Part shown: in pieces, positions 8,145-16,644 of the stretch
Layout of the letters: the number at the start of each line of letters is the position of its first letter
How positions within the stretch are numbered: the first letter of the stretch is position 1
Assembly (NCBI GenBank): GCA_029243935.1
Contig: JAQWRB010000156.1
Coordinates: 1 to 32,295 of the forward strand
Length of the DNA stretch: 32,295 nucleotides
Source: Alphaproteobacteria bacterium
GTDB taxonomy: Bacteria; Pseudomonadota; Alphaproteobacteria; TMED109
Reading direction: 5' to 3'
Position numbers and translations under genes: made by a program
The notes under the pieces: generated by a model
The model's input: the letters and a program-made list of their open reading frames with translations, nothing else
The model's database searches: none
What the model was told of the DNA's origin: nothing

Positions 8145-10439
8145 TTGTTTAAAATAATCAATAATTACTTTAAGAAATTTTTTTTCTTATCGATTTATGT
8201 ATTCTTTATATTTTTATATTCTGAAATAAATGATAATGTTTACTTATCTAAATATGCATTTGCTACTCCTGCCCCTAAAGAAAATAAAAATTCTGGTGAA
8301 GAATGGATTCTTACACAATATATTCAATCTGGTATTAAAATTAAGACAAAATCTGGTGTTACATCGCAAGCCAGGAGTAGAATAGATGAAATTATTGAAC
8401 ATGTATTGCCTCCTGGAGCAAAAATAGGAGAAATAATATTTAATGAAAAATTACCTCCTTTCGTGGAAATTCTAAAGGACGATTTAGTAACAGGATATAT
8501 ATTTGAAACTTTTGATTGGGTTCAAGGTTTGGGGTACTCTAGGAAGCCGTATCATATAATTGCAGGAATTAACTTAGAAGGAAAGATTACAGGTATTAGG
8601 TTAATGTGGCATACTGAGCCTATAGCTATATTAGGAAGAACAGATCAAGATTTACATGATTTTTTAGAGCAATTAAAAGGTGTGAGTATTAAGCAAGGCA
8701 TTAGTATTGTGTTAGGCTTATCTGATTCTGTATTAGAAGGTGAAAAAGTTGCTATGAGAGGCACAGGAGGTGATGTCTCTGGATTAAAGCAAGTAGATGG
8801 AATTTCAAGGACAACCACTACGTCGCTATTATTAAATGATGCGGTTATGAGAGCGGCAAGAAAGGTTGCTCGAGTAAATAATATAATGTTAGATGAAAAG
8901 GATTTAGGAGTAGTTTTGAATCTAGAAACTTTTTCTGAACAGAGCTGGAGTGATCTTGTAGAAAATGGATCAATTACAGAAAGTTTAATTACAAATGGCG
9001 AAATAATGCAAAAATTTGATATATTGCCAAATATTAAAGCTTCCAGAAATGTTAGGCTTTCTCCAGAAGAACAACTATGGACAAAAACTTACATTGCAAT
9101 TGTTAGCCCGCAGGGTATAGGAGCTAATATCTTAGGTCGTAGATGGTATGATCAGTACGTAGTTTCTGGACGTAATGTAGACGATTTCGTTTTATGGGTT
9201 GGATTTTTAGGGCCAGGAACATTTTATGACAAAACTAAAGCTTATGATAAAGATAAAGTTTTTAAATCATTAAATATCTTTCAAAATGGAAAAACATATA
9301 ATTTAACCGTACAAATGTATAAATCTCTTCCTTTTCATCATTCAAAAGATGGGCCTAAATTAATTGAACAAGGTTTATTTTATTTTTCTATGGAGCAATC
9401 GTTTGATCCCACTAAAAGTTTTGAGATAAATTATAAAATTTTAGGAGATAAGCAAACAGAATATACTGAAGACAATAGTATAAACTTTAATATGCATTAT
9501 GAAATTCCAGAAATGTATATTAATCAAAATATAGAAGATAATTATAAAGAAGGTTTTAACTGGATTGCCAATTGGCAAAGTAAAATAAGTTTAGTAATTT
9601 TATCAATTTTAACAGTATTAGGCGCAGCATTAATATTAATTTTTAAAGATTTCATATCAAAAAATAGAAGAATGCATCAGGTTGTAAGAACCAGTTTTTT
9701 GATATGGGTTTTATTTTGGTTAGGTTGGGTAGTAGGCGGTCAAGTCAGCATAATACACTTAGCTGCATTTATTCAGGCATTATTTGATGGGAAAGGTTTT
9801 TCATCATTTTTAGCAGAACCTGCGATAGTAATAATTGGATTAGCAGCACTTATATCTATGCCTATCTGGGGAAGAGCATTATTTTGTGGGTGGCTTTGTC
9901 CTTTTGGAGCACTCCAAGAATTACTAAATAAATTTGCAATATTCATCGGTATTAAACAAAAAGTAATCAGTGAAAAAAATGACAAAATAATGAAATTAGG
10001 GAAATATGCTTTCTTATTTTGTTTAAGTATTACTTTTTTATATTCATTTGATTTGGGTCTAAAAGCAAGTGCTATAGAACCATTTAAGAGTGCAATTACT
10101 TTTAGATTCAATGCCCCTCCTTTGGCTTTAGTCTGGGTAGTATTTCTATTAGGCATAGGGTTATTTATTGAACGGGCTTATTGTAGGTTCTTATGTCCTT
10201 TGGGTGCAGCAGCTTCCTTAATAGGGAAAATAAGAATTTTTAATTTTTTACATAGAAGAGCTGAGTGTGGAAATCCATGTAAGGCATGTAGCCCTGCATG
10301 TCCTACACAAGCAATTAAATTAAATGGTACAATTGATATGAATGAATGTTTTCAGTGTTTAGATTGCCAGGTAATGTATTTTGATAAACATAAATGTCCT
10401 CCATTAGTAGCTAAATTTAAAAATTTATCAAAACAATAA
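8145..10439 (+). CDS. NosR/NirI-like membrane protein: periplasmic FMN-binding domain, TM domain, polyferredoxin
   Basis: FMN-attachment-like DGISRTTTTS; CGWLCPFGALQE and CRFLCPLGAAAS; C-terminal CGNPCKACSPACPTQAI and ECFQCLDCQVMYFDKHKCPPLV, typical of NosR. TTG start. Confidence 0.9.
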   Translation: MFKIINNYFKKFFFLSIYVFFIFLYSEINDNVYLSKYAFATPAPKENKNSGEEWILTQYIQSGIKIKTKSGVTSQARSRIDEIIEHVLPPGAKIGEIIFNEKLPPFVEILKDDLVTGYIFETFDWVQGLGYSRKPYHIIAGINLEGKITGIRLMWHTEPIAILGRTDQDLHDFLEQLKGVSIKQGISIVLGLSDSVLEGEKVAMRGTGGDVSGLKQVDGISRTTTTSLLLNDAVMRAARKVARVNNIMLDEKDLGVVLNLETFSEQSWSDLVENGSITESLITNGEIMQKFDILPNIKASRNVRLSPEEQLWTKTYIAIVSPQGIGANILGRRWYDQYVVSGRNVDDFVLWVGFLGPGTFYDKTKAYDKDKVFKSLNIFQNGKTYNLTVQMYKSLPFHHSKDGPKLIEQGLFYFSMEQSFDPTKSFEINYKILGDKQTEYTEDNSINFNMHYEIPEMYINQNIEDNYKEGFNWIANWQSKISLVILSILTVLGAALILIFKDFISKNRRMHQVVRTSFLIWVLFWLGWVVGGQVSIIHLAAFIQALFDGKGFSSFLAEPAIVIIGLAALISMPIWGRALFCGWLCPFGALQELLNKFAIFIGIKQKVISEKNDKIMKLGKYAFLFCLSITFLYSFDLGLKASAIEPFKSAITFRFNAPPLALVWVVFLLGIGLFIERAYCRFLCPLGAAASLIGKIRIFNFLHRRAECGNPCKACSPACPTQAIKLNGTIDMNECFQCLDCQVMYFDKHKCPPLVAKFKNLSKQ

Positions 10440-10496
10440 AAACAGACAAAAACATTATTACTATTTATTTATGTTATATTATGAGAAGATTGGAAG

Positions 10497-10922
10497 ATGA
10501 TTAAGAATTATACTAAAATTATAAAAGTGGATGCGGTAAATATTTTAAAAAAAGCTCGGCTTAGATCTACTAAGCAAAGAGTTTCACTTATTTCTAATAT
10601 ATTTAAATATGGCAATAGGCATTTAAGTGCCGAAAGTTTGCATAGAGAAATTTTAAATTCTGGAGAAAAAGTATCATTAGCAACAGTTTATAATACCTTG
10701 CATCAATTAACGAATTTAAATTTACTGAGACAAGTAAAGGTAAATGCAAGTCAAAATTATTTTGATACAAATACAGCTGCGCATCATCACTTTTTTGATG
10801 AAAGCAATAATTCTTTAATAGATATTTCTAAAGATGTAATTAAAATTCAAGGTATTCCTAAACCTCCGGATAATAAAAAAGTTTCTGAAATAGAAGTAAT
10901 TATTTCAATTCAAAATAAATAA
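10497..10922 (+). CDS. irr: Fur-superfamily iron response regulator, Irr-like
   Basis: RSTKQRVSLI..GNRHLSAESLHREI..VSLATVYNTLHQLTNLNLLRQV..NYFDTNTAAHHHFF matches the Irr pattern including the HHH motif. Confidence 0.85.
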   Translation: MIKNYTKIIKVDAVNILKKARLRSTKQRVSLISNIFKYGNRHLSAESLHREILNSGEKVSLATVYNTLHQLTNLNLLRQVKVNASQNYFDTNTAAHHHFFDESNNSLIDISKDVIKIQGIPKPPDNKKVSEIEVIISIQNK

Positions 10923-10929
10923 TTTTTTT

Positions 10930-10948
10930 GTTTAGAAGAGTTCTAAAC
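10930..10948. promoter_or_regulatory. Candidate Irr operator (ICE-like box)
   Basis: Perfect inverted repeat GTTTAGAA-GAG-TTCTAAAC, 8 bp downstream of the irr stop and just upstream of a TTGACA element. Confidence 0.75.
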
Positions 10949-10951
10949 GGC

Positions 10952-10980
10952 TTGACAGGATTGTTAAGTTTACCCATATT
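10952..10980 (+). promoter_or_regulatory. Candidate sigma70-type promoter for the rubrerythrin gene
   Basis: TTGACA (10952-10957), 17-nt spacer, CATATT (10975-10980), about 40 nt before the ATG. Confidence 0.5.
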
Positions 10981-11022
10981 GTAATTATTATTGGGAAACA
11001 TTAAACGATTTAGGAGGTAATT

Positions 11023-11442
11023 ATGTCGTTAGCAGAATCACAAACTTTAGAAAATTTAAAAGCAGCTTTTGCAGGAGAGTCTCAAGCTAATCGTCGTTAT
11101 TTATATTTTGCGTCTAAGGCTGATGTAGAAGGGTTTAATGATGCCTCTGCAGTATTTAGATCTACTGCCGAAGGCGAAACAGGGCACGCTTTTGGCCATT
11201 TAGAATTTATGGCAGATGTTGGAGATCCAGCAACCGGAGAGCCTATTGGTGATACCTCTTCTAATTTAAAGTCAGCTATAGCTGGAGAAACCCATGAATA
11301 CACAGACATGTATCCTGGAATGGCTAGAACAGCAAGAGAAGAAGGTTTTGATGAAATTGCAGATTGGTTTGAAACTTTAGCTAAGGCTGAAAGAAGTCAT
11401 GCAGGTAGGTTTCAAAAAGCATTAGACTCTTTAAGTGATTAA
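11023..11442 (+). CDS. Rubrerythrin-like diiron protein without rubredoxin domain
   Basis: [50 protein letters not shown] diiron motifs; RBS aggagg upstream; no CxxC pairs. Confidence 0.92.
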   Translation: MSLAESQTLENLKAAFAGESQANRRYLYFASKADVEGFNDASAVFRSTAEGETGHAFGHLEFMADVGDPATGEPIGDTSSNLKSAIAGETHEYTDMYPGMARTAREEGFDEIADWFETLAKAERSHAGRFQKALDSLSD

Positions 11443-11504
11443 AAATAAGTTAGGGCGTTAGTCTGTGGATTATGCGCCCATGATTTATAATCAAGGATAA
11501 TTAA

Positions 11505-12845
11505 ATGGGTATTGGCGAGGGGGGTCTTAGGGCGCCGGAACGTAATATTGTTGCGTGGACGGAAGATGACTACTGGGATCCTGTGAAATTAGACGAAGAA
11601 ACACGAAGACAATTTGATGTATGTCACGGTTGTAGAAGGTGTTTTAATTTATGCGATAGTTTTCCGAAATTATTTGACTTAATAGATGAAAGCAAAACTT
11701 TTGAATTAGATTCTGTTAAAAGTGAAGATTTTAAACCTGTTATAGATTCGTGCACACTCTGTGATATGTGTTTTATGGTTACTTGTCCTTATGTACCTCC
11801 CCATGAATTTGCAATAGATATCCCTATGCTTATGCTTAGACATAGAGCAAAAGATTTTAAAAATGGCAAAATTGGTTTTAAAGAAAAACAGATTGCTGAA
11901 ATTGATAGAAATGGAAAATTAGGACAAAAAACTAGGATTATATCTAATGCATTTATTTCTTTAAAAAATAAACCTGCAAGATATATTTTTGAAAAAATAT
12001 TAAATATCGATAAAAAAGCAAAACTTCCTAATTTTTCAAAGCCATTTAATAAAAGCTTTCTTATAAATAAAGAGGCGCCAGGTTATGGCAAAAAAGCTAT
12101 TCTTTTTTCTACTTGCTATGGTAGCTATCATAATTCAGAAATTATCTCTTCAACATATAAAGTATTAAGTCATAATGGTATAGACGTCTCTTTATTTTAT
12201 GATGGATGTTGTGGAATGCCGCAGTTAGAACAAGGCAATATAGAAAGTGTAGTGCAAAAAGCTAGAGCTACCTCTGAAAAGTTAGTCAATTTAATAAATG
12301 AGGGAATCAAAGTTATTGTTCCTATTCCAAGCTGTGCTCTAATGTTTAAAACAGAATGGCCTTTAATATTGCCACAAGATAAGAATATAAAAATATTATC
12401 TGAAAATACAATGGATATAGATGAATATATTATAACCTTAGCAGAAAATGAAGGTATTATGAAGGGTTTAAAGCCTTTAGAAGGAGATATAACAGTTCAT
12501 ATGTCCTGTCATAGTAGAGCTCAAAATATTGGGTCTAAATCAGCACAAATGTTAAGGCTTATTCCAGAAACCAAAGTAAATATAGTGGAAAGATGTTCTG
12601 GTCATGGAGGTTCTTGGGGAGTAAAAAAAGATAATTTTAATACAGCCATTAAAGTTGGAAAAATTTCAGCAAAAAATATTATGAAATATAATACTAAATA
12701 TTTTGCATCGACTTGTCCTTTAGCAGGTGATCATATAGTCCAAATTTCAGAAATAGAAGAAAAAGAAGATTTAAAACTTTTAAACACCCCTTCACATCCA
12801 ATAGAACTAATTGCTATGTCCTATAACTTAAAAATAAATAAATAG
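11505..12845 (+). CDS. (Fe-S)-binding oxidoreductase with CCG (HdrB/GlpC-like) domains
   Basis: VCHGCRRCFNLCDSFP and CTLCDMCFMVTCPYVPPHEF ferredoxin motifs; FSTCYG...DGCCGMPQLEQG and HMSCHSRAQN...ERCSGHGGSWG. Confidence 0.9.
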   Translation: MGIGEGGLRAPERNIVAWTEDDYWDPVKLDEETRRQFDVCHGCRRCFNLCDSFPKLFDLIDESKTFELDSVKSEDFKPVIDSCTLCDMCFMVTCPYVPPHEFAIDIPMLMLRHRAKDFKNGKIGFKEKQIAEIDRNGKLGQKTRIISNAFISLKNKPARYIFEKILNIDKKAKLPNFSKPFNKSFLINKEAPGYGKKAILFSTCYGSYHNSEIISSTYKVLSHNGIDVSLFYDGCCGMPQLEQGNIESVVQKARATSEKLVNLINEGIKVIVPIPSCALMFKTEWPLILPQDKNIKILSENTMDIDEYIITLAENEGIMKGLKPLEGDITVHMSCHSRAQNIGSKSAQMLRLIPETKVNIVERCSGHGGSWGVKKDNFNTAIKVGKISAKNIMKYNTKYFASTCPLAGDHIVQISEIEEKEDLKLLNTPSHPIELIAMSYNLKINK

Positions 12846-12856
12846 AGGTAAAGTCT

Positions 12857-13444
12857 ATGTATACAAGAAAGATTAAACTTGAAAATATTATTTCTAATGA
12901 AGCTTACGGAAAAATAAGAAGTGCAAAAAGACGAGAAATGATTGAATTTAAAAAATATCGTCGATTAGATATAGGGCCTGTAGTAAGCCTTTATTTTGAA
13001 AGTAGAGATACTATGCTTTATCAAATTCAGGAAATGGCTTATGTAGAAAAAATTACGAAAGAAGAACTAAACGATGAATTATTATCATATAATCCTTTAG
13101 TACCAAATGGAATGGAATTAACAGCTACTATGATGATAGAGATAGATGATCCTCTTAGAAGAAAGAATTTTTTATCTAGATTAGGAGGAATAGAAGAGAA
13201 AGTTAAAGTTTTAGTAGGTAATGAAGAAATTTATGCTGATTCAGAAAAAGATATAGATAGAACTACATCTGCTGGTAAGACAAGCACGGTTCATTTTCTC
13301 CATTTTAGATTTACAGCCAATTTAGTAGAAGCTTTTAAAAATAAAAACAATTTAATCCAAATAGGAATAGATCATGATGCCTACGGTCATTTAAGTATAA
13401 TTTCTGATAAGATAAGGGAAGAATTAGGCAAAGAATTTAATTAG
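12857..13444 (+). CDS. DUF3501 family protein
   Basis: YRRLDIGPVVSLYFESRDTMLYQIQEMAYVEKI..ELLSYNPLVPNGMELTATMMIEIDDP pattern recognised as DUF3501; immediately follows the Fe-S oxidoreductase. Confidence 0.85.
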   Translation: MYTRKIKLENIISNEAYGKIRSAKRREMIEFKKYRRLDIGPVVSLYFESRDTMLYQIQEMAYVEKITKEELNDELLSYNPLVPNGMELTATMMIEIDDPLRRKNFLSRLGGIEEKVKVLVGNEEIYADSEKDIDRTTSAGKTSTVHFLHFRFTANLVEAFKNKNNLIQIGIDHDAYGHLSIISDKIREELGKEFN

Positions 13445-13964
13445 AATTAAAAATATAAGCACCCCACATACTATTTTTATTTTTCTGCACAAAACCTATA
13501 ATTTTATATTCCTTTGATTCTACTTTACACCATTCTTTTTTACAGTAATGGATTTTTAAAATACTATTTTTCTCAACATATGCGATAATTTTAGCTTCTA
13601 TGTCCCTATTTTTATAAATTTTTTCATTCTTTAGAAATATAATAGTTTTTTCTTTATCTGAAATTAAATTACGCCACATCCACCCTACTGAACCATCAGG
13701 TGTTTCTACTTGATACCAATGGTCAAATGTTTTATGAATTCTTATTGGTAAACCAGGCTTTTTAAAATTAAAAAGTATTTCAAATCTCTTACCAGGGCCA
13801 ACCCTCATATTTGCATTATCGCTTTTTCTTTTAATGGATTTAAATTCTAAAGTATTTTGTGTATTTTCTTCTGTGAAGGCAACATTAGATATAAATATAA
13901 AGATAATAATGTTTAAAAATATTAAGTATTTTTTAAGAATAGTACTCTTTATTAATTTATTCAA
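13437..13964 (-). CDS. Secreted SH3-like domain protein
   Basis: N-terminal signal/TM; NMRVGPGKRFEILFNFKKPGLPIRIHKTFDHWYQVETPDGSVGWMWRNLIS; 3' end overlaps the convergent DUF3501 gene by 8 nt. Confidence 0.85.
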   Translation of the reverse strand: MNKLIKSTILKKYLIFLNIIIFIFISNVAFTEENTQNTLEFKSIKRKSDNANMRVGPGKRFEILFNFKKPGLPIRIHKTFDHWYQVETPDGSVGWMWRNLISDKEKTIIFLKNEKIYKNRDIEAKIIAYVEKNSILKIHYCKKEWCKVESKEYKIIGFVQKNKNSMWGAYIFNSN

Positions 13965-14051
13965 AGTTTATAATCTCCTATATAATTATTATATTTTAAT
14001 TTAGAATAAAAATATCGTATTTTTATCTATAGGTAATGTATAAAGGTATTT

Positions 14052-15026
14052 ATGTCAGATAAACCCTTAGTAATAATAACAAGGCGTCTTCCAGAGCTTG
14101 TAGAAGCTCGCTTGATGGAACTATTCAATACTAGATTAAGTATAGATGATAAACCTTTAAGTAAAAAACAATTAATAGATGCTGTAAAAGAAGCTAGTAT
14201 ATTAGTTCCTACAGTAACCGATAAAATTGATAGTGCTGTTCTTGAAAATGCTTCTAATAAACTAAAATTGATTGCAAATTTTGGTAATGGTACTGATCAT
14301 ATAAATATTGAAACAGCCCAGAAAAAGAAAATTATAGTTACTAATACACCTGGAGTATTAACGGAAGATACTGCTGATATGGTAATGGGTTTATTATTGG
14401 CAGTTCCTAGAAAAGTAATAGAAGGTGAACGTTTAATTAGGTCTGGTGCATGGGAAGGTTGGAGCCCAACGCACATGATGGGAAGAAGGATATGGGGTAA
14501 AAGATTAGGAATAATTGGAATGGGATCAATTGGACAAGCAGTTGCTAGAAGGGCAATAGGCTTCGGGCTAAATATCCATTATCATAATCGTACTAGACTG
14601 CCTGATATTATTGAAGATGCTCATAAAGCGACATTTTGGGAAGATTTAGACCAAATGTTGCCAAAAATGGATATTATATCTATTAACTGTCCTAGTACAC
14701 CTGAAACATATCATTTGTTATCAAGGAAACGATTATCTATTCTACAACCTCATGCTTACATTATTAATACGTCCAGAGGTAAAGTAGTCAATGAAGAAGC
14801 TTTGGCTGAAATGTTATCTGAGGGTAAAATAGCCGGAGCAGGACTAGATGTATTTGAGAGAGAGCCTTCTGTAAGTAAAGTTTTATTAGGAGCACCAAAT
14901 ACAGTATTATTGCCTCATATGGGCTCAGCTACAGTGGAAGCTAGAATTGAGATGGGTGAGAAAGTAATAGTAAATATTCAAACTTTATTTAATGGACATA
15001 GACCACCAGATAGAATTATTTTATAA
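14052..15026 (+). CDS. D-isomer 2-hydroxyacid dehydrogenase (D-glycerate dehydrogenase/glyoxylate reductase-like)
   Basis: NFGNGTDHINIE, GRRIWGKRLGIIGMGSIGQAVARR, INTSRGKVVNEEAL, LLPHMGSAT. Confidence 0.92.
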   Translation: MSDKPLVIITRRLPELVEARLMELFNTRLSIDDKPLSKKQLIDAVKEASILVPTVTDKIDSAVLENASNKLKLIANFGNGTDHINIETAQKKKIIVTNTPGVLTEDTADMVMGLLLAVPRKVIEGERLIRSGAWEGWSPTHMMGRRIWGKRLGIIGMGSIGQAVARRAIGFGLNIHYHNRTRLPDIIEDAHKATFWEDLDQMLPKMDIISINCPSTPETYHLLSRKRLSILQPHAYIINTSRGKVVNEEALAEMLSEGKIAGAGLDVFEREPSVSKVLLGAPNTVLLPHMGSATVEARIEMGEKVIVNIQTLFNGHRPPDRIIL

Positions 15027-15034
15027 GAAATAGC

Positions 15035-15400
15035 TTAGATAAATATTATCTGACTGTCTTCATTTTCGGATGATAGAATTGAAGTTAAACCTGTAACATT
15101 AATGTTTAAATCATTTCTTAAATCTTTTTCGTTAATGTTATGGTTAAATAATGCCCCTGAGCAGACACTTAATTTAGTATTAAGATCTAAAATAGCTAGT
15201 AGTAATTCTTGTGAATTTTTATAGTTAAAGTTAGAGATTTTGTTATTATTTATAAGAGATAAAAAACTCTTTCCAGTAAAAAATAATTCAGTAGGTCTTT
15301 CTAGGGCTGCAGCAGTTGCAATCATACCTAAAGCATAATTCAGCTTTTCTTTTTCTTCTGCAAAAAGAATAATAATTAATTTTTTTGAATTATTTTTCAT
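15035..15400 (-). CDS. DsrE/DsrF-like family protein
   Basis: LNYALGMIATAAALERPTELFFTGKSF..LLAILDLNTKLSVCSGAL; overlaps the ThiF/MoeB gene by 4 nt. Confidence 0.75.
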   Translation of the reverse strand: MKNNSKKLIIILFAEEKEKLNYALGMIATAAALERPTELFFTGKSFLSLINNNKISNFNYKNSQELLLAILDLNTKLSVCSGALFNHNINEKDLRNDLNINVTGLTSILSSENEDSQIIFI

Positions 15401-16203
15401 AAATAGTCTTTATGTTTTTTGATAGATGTAATAGTAGGTTTTATTCCGCAAAGTTGACATTTATTATCTTTGTTAATTTTTATTTTACGCATATCAGAAG
15501 ATAACGTATCGAATATTAAAAGAAAATTATTCAAACTTTTACCTATTCCTAATATCTCTTTTAATACTTCTATAGCTTGAATAGAACCTATGCTTCCTGC
15601 TAATGCGCCAAAAACCCCTGCTTCACCACATGAAGCTATTAATCCTTTAGGTGGAGGCTCTGGCCATAAGCATCTATAGCAACAATTTGAATCTTTATAT
15701 GCAGTATAAGTTGATATCTGACCTTCAAATCTTAAAATTGCAGCAGAAACTAAGGTTGTTTTTGATAAAAAACATACGTCATTTGCTAAAAACCTTGTGC
15801 CAAAATTATCACTTCCATCCGCCACAATATCATATTTTGATATTATTTTTTCTGCATTAGAGATCGAGAATCTTTCTTTATATGTAATAATATTTATGTT
15901 GGGATTTATAGATAATATAGTTTCTTTTGCACTATCCGTTTTATGTGCACCTATTTTATTAGTTTTATGAATTATTTGTCTTTGCAAATTAGATAATTCA
16001 ACCTTATCATCATCAATGATACCAATAGTACCTAATCCTGCTGCGGCTAAATATAGTAGTAAAGGAGATCCAAGACCTCCAGCTCCAATTACTAAAACTT
16101 TTGCATTCATTAATTTTCGTTGTCCAACGCCACCTACCTGGGGCAGAGTTATATGTCGCGCATAACGCTGAATTTCATCTTCAGTAAATTCTAAGTCACT
16201 CAT
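15397..16203 (-). CDS. HesA/MoeB/ThiF family adenylyltransferase
   Basis: RYARHITLPQVGGVGQRKLMNAKVLVIGAGGLGSPLLLYLAAAG, DGSDNFGTRFLAND, CYRCLWPEPPP, C-terminal CQLC. Confidence 0.92.
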   Translation of the reverse strand: MSDLEFTEDEIQRYARHITLPQVGGVGQRKLMNAKVLVIGAGGLGSPLLLYLAAAGLGTIGIIDDDKVELSNLQRQIIHKTNKIGAHKTDSAKETILSINPNINIITYKERFSISNAEKIISKYDIVADGSDNFGTRFLANDVCFLSKTTLVSAAILRFEGQISTYTAYKDSNCCYRCLWPEPPPKGLIASCGEAGVFGALAGSIGSIQAIEVLKEILGIGKSLNNFLLIFDTLSSDMRKIKINKDNKCQLCGIKPTITSIKKHKDYL

Positions 16204-16643
16204 TAATTTTCTCCAGTAGAGCCAAATCCGCCCGAACCTCTTTTTGTATCACTTAGATTGTCTTCTCTAACAATATTAACTTTTAAAATTTTTGTAACTA
16301 CCATTTGGGCTATTTTATCAAAAGGGTTAATTTTAAAACTTCTATCGCCATGGTTTATAAGTATTACTCCAACTTCTCCTCTATAATCTGAATCAATGGT
16401 ACCAGGTGAATTTAGTACAGAAATGCCATGCTTAATTGCTAAACCTGATCTTGGTCGAATTTGTATTTCATAATTAATGGGTATCTCCACCTTAAATCCT
16501 GTAGGGATTAATACCCTCTCCCTTGGCTTAAATATTATAGGTTTATTTATTGCTGCTTGAATGTCTATACCTGCTGATCCTTCGGTGGCATATTTAGGAA
16601 TATGTTCGGGCCCATGTTTTAGGATAGTAATTTTTATTTCCAC
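16203..16643 (-). CDS. dut: dUTP diphosphatase
   Basis: ATEGSAGIDIQA, RPRSGLAIKHGISVLNSPGTIDSDYRGEVGVILINHG, C-terminal RGSGGFGSTG. Confidence 0.97.
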   Translation of the reverse strand: MEIKITILKHGPEHIPKYATEGSAGIDIQAAINKPIIFKPRERVLIPTGFKVEIPINYEIQIRPRSGLAIKHGISVLNSPGTIDSDYRGEVGVILINHGDRSFKINPFDKIAQMVVTKILKVNIVREDNLSDTKRGSGGFGSTGEN

Positions 16644-16644
16644 A

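Noticed and set aside
9773-10156. 127-aa minus-strand ORF
   Set aside because: Antisense to the conserved polyferredoxin/TM part of the NosR-like gene; no recognisable domain; shadow ORF.
11097-11309. 70-aa minus-strand ORF; likewise 15651..15860, 19959..20195, 22719..22928, 27945..28190, 29320..29583, 30675..30917
   Set aside because: Each is antisense to a confidently identified gene; no independent coding evidence.
15037-15051. AGATAA-ATA-TTATCT inverted repeat at a convergent gene end
   Set aside because: Short, AT-only and within the 3' end of the DsrE-like gene; too weak to call a terminator.
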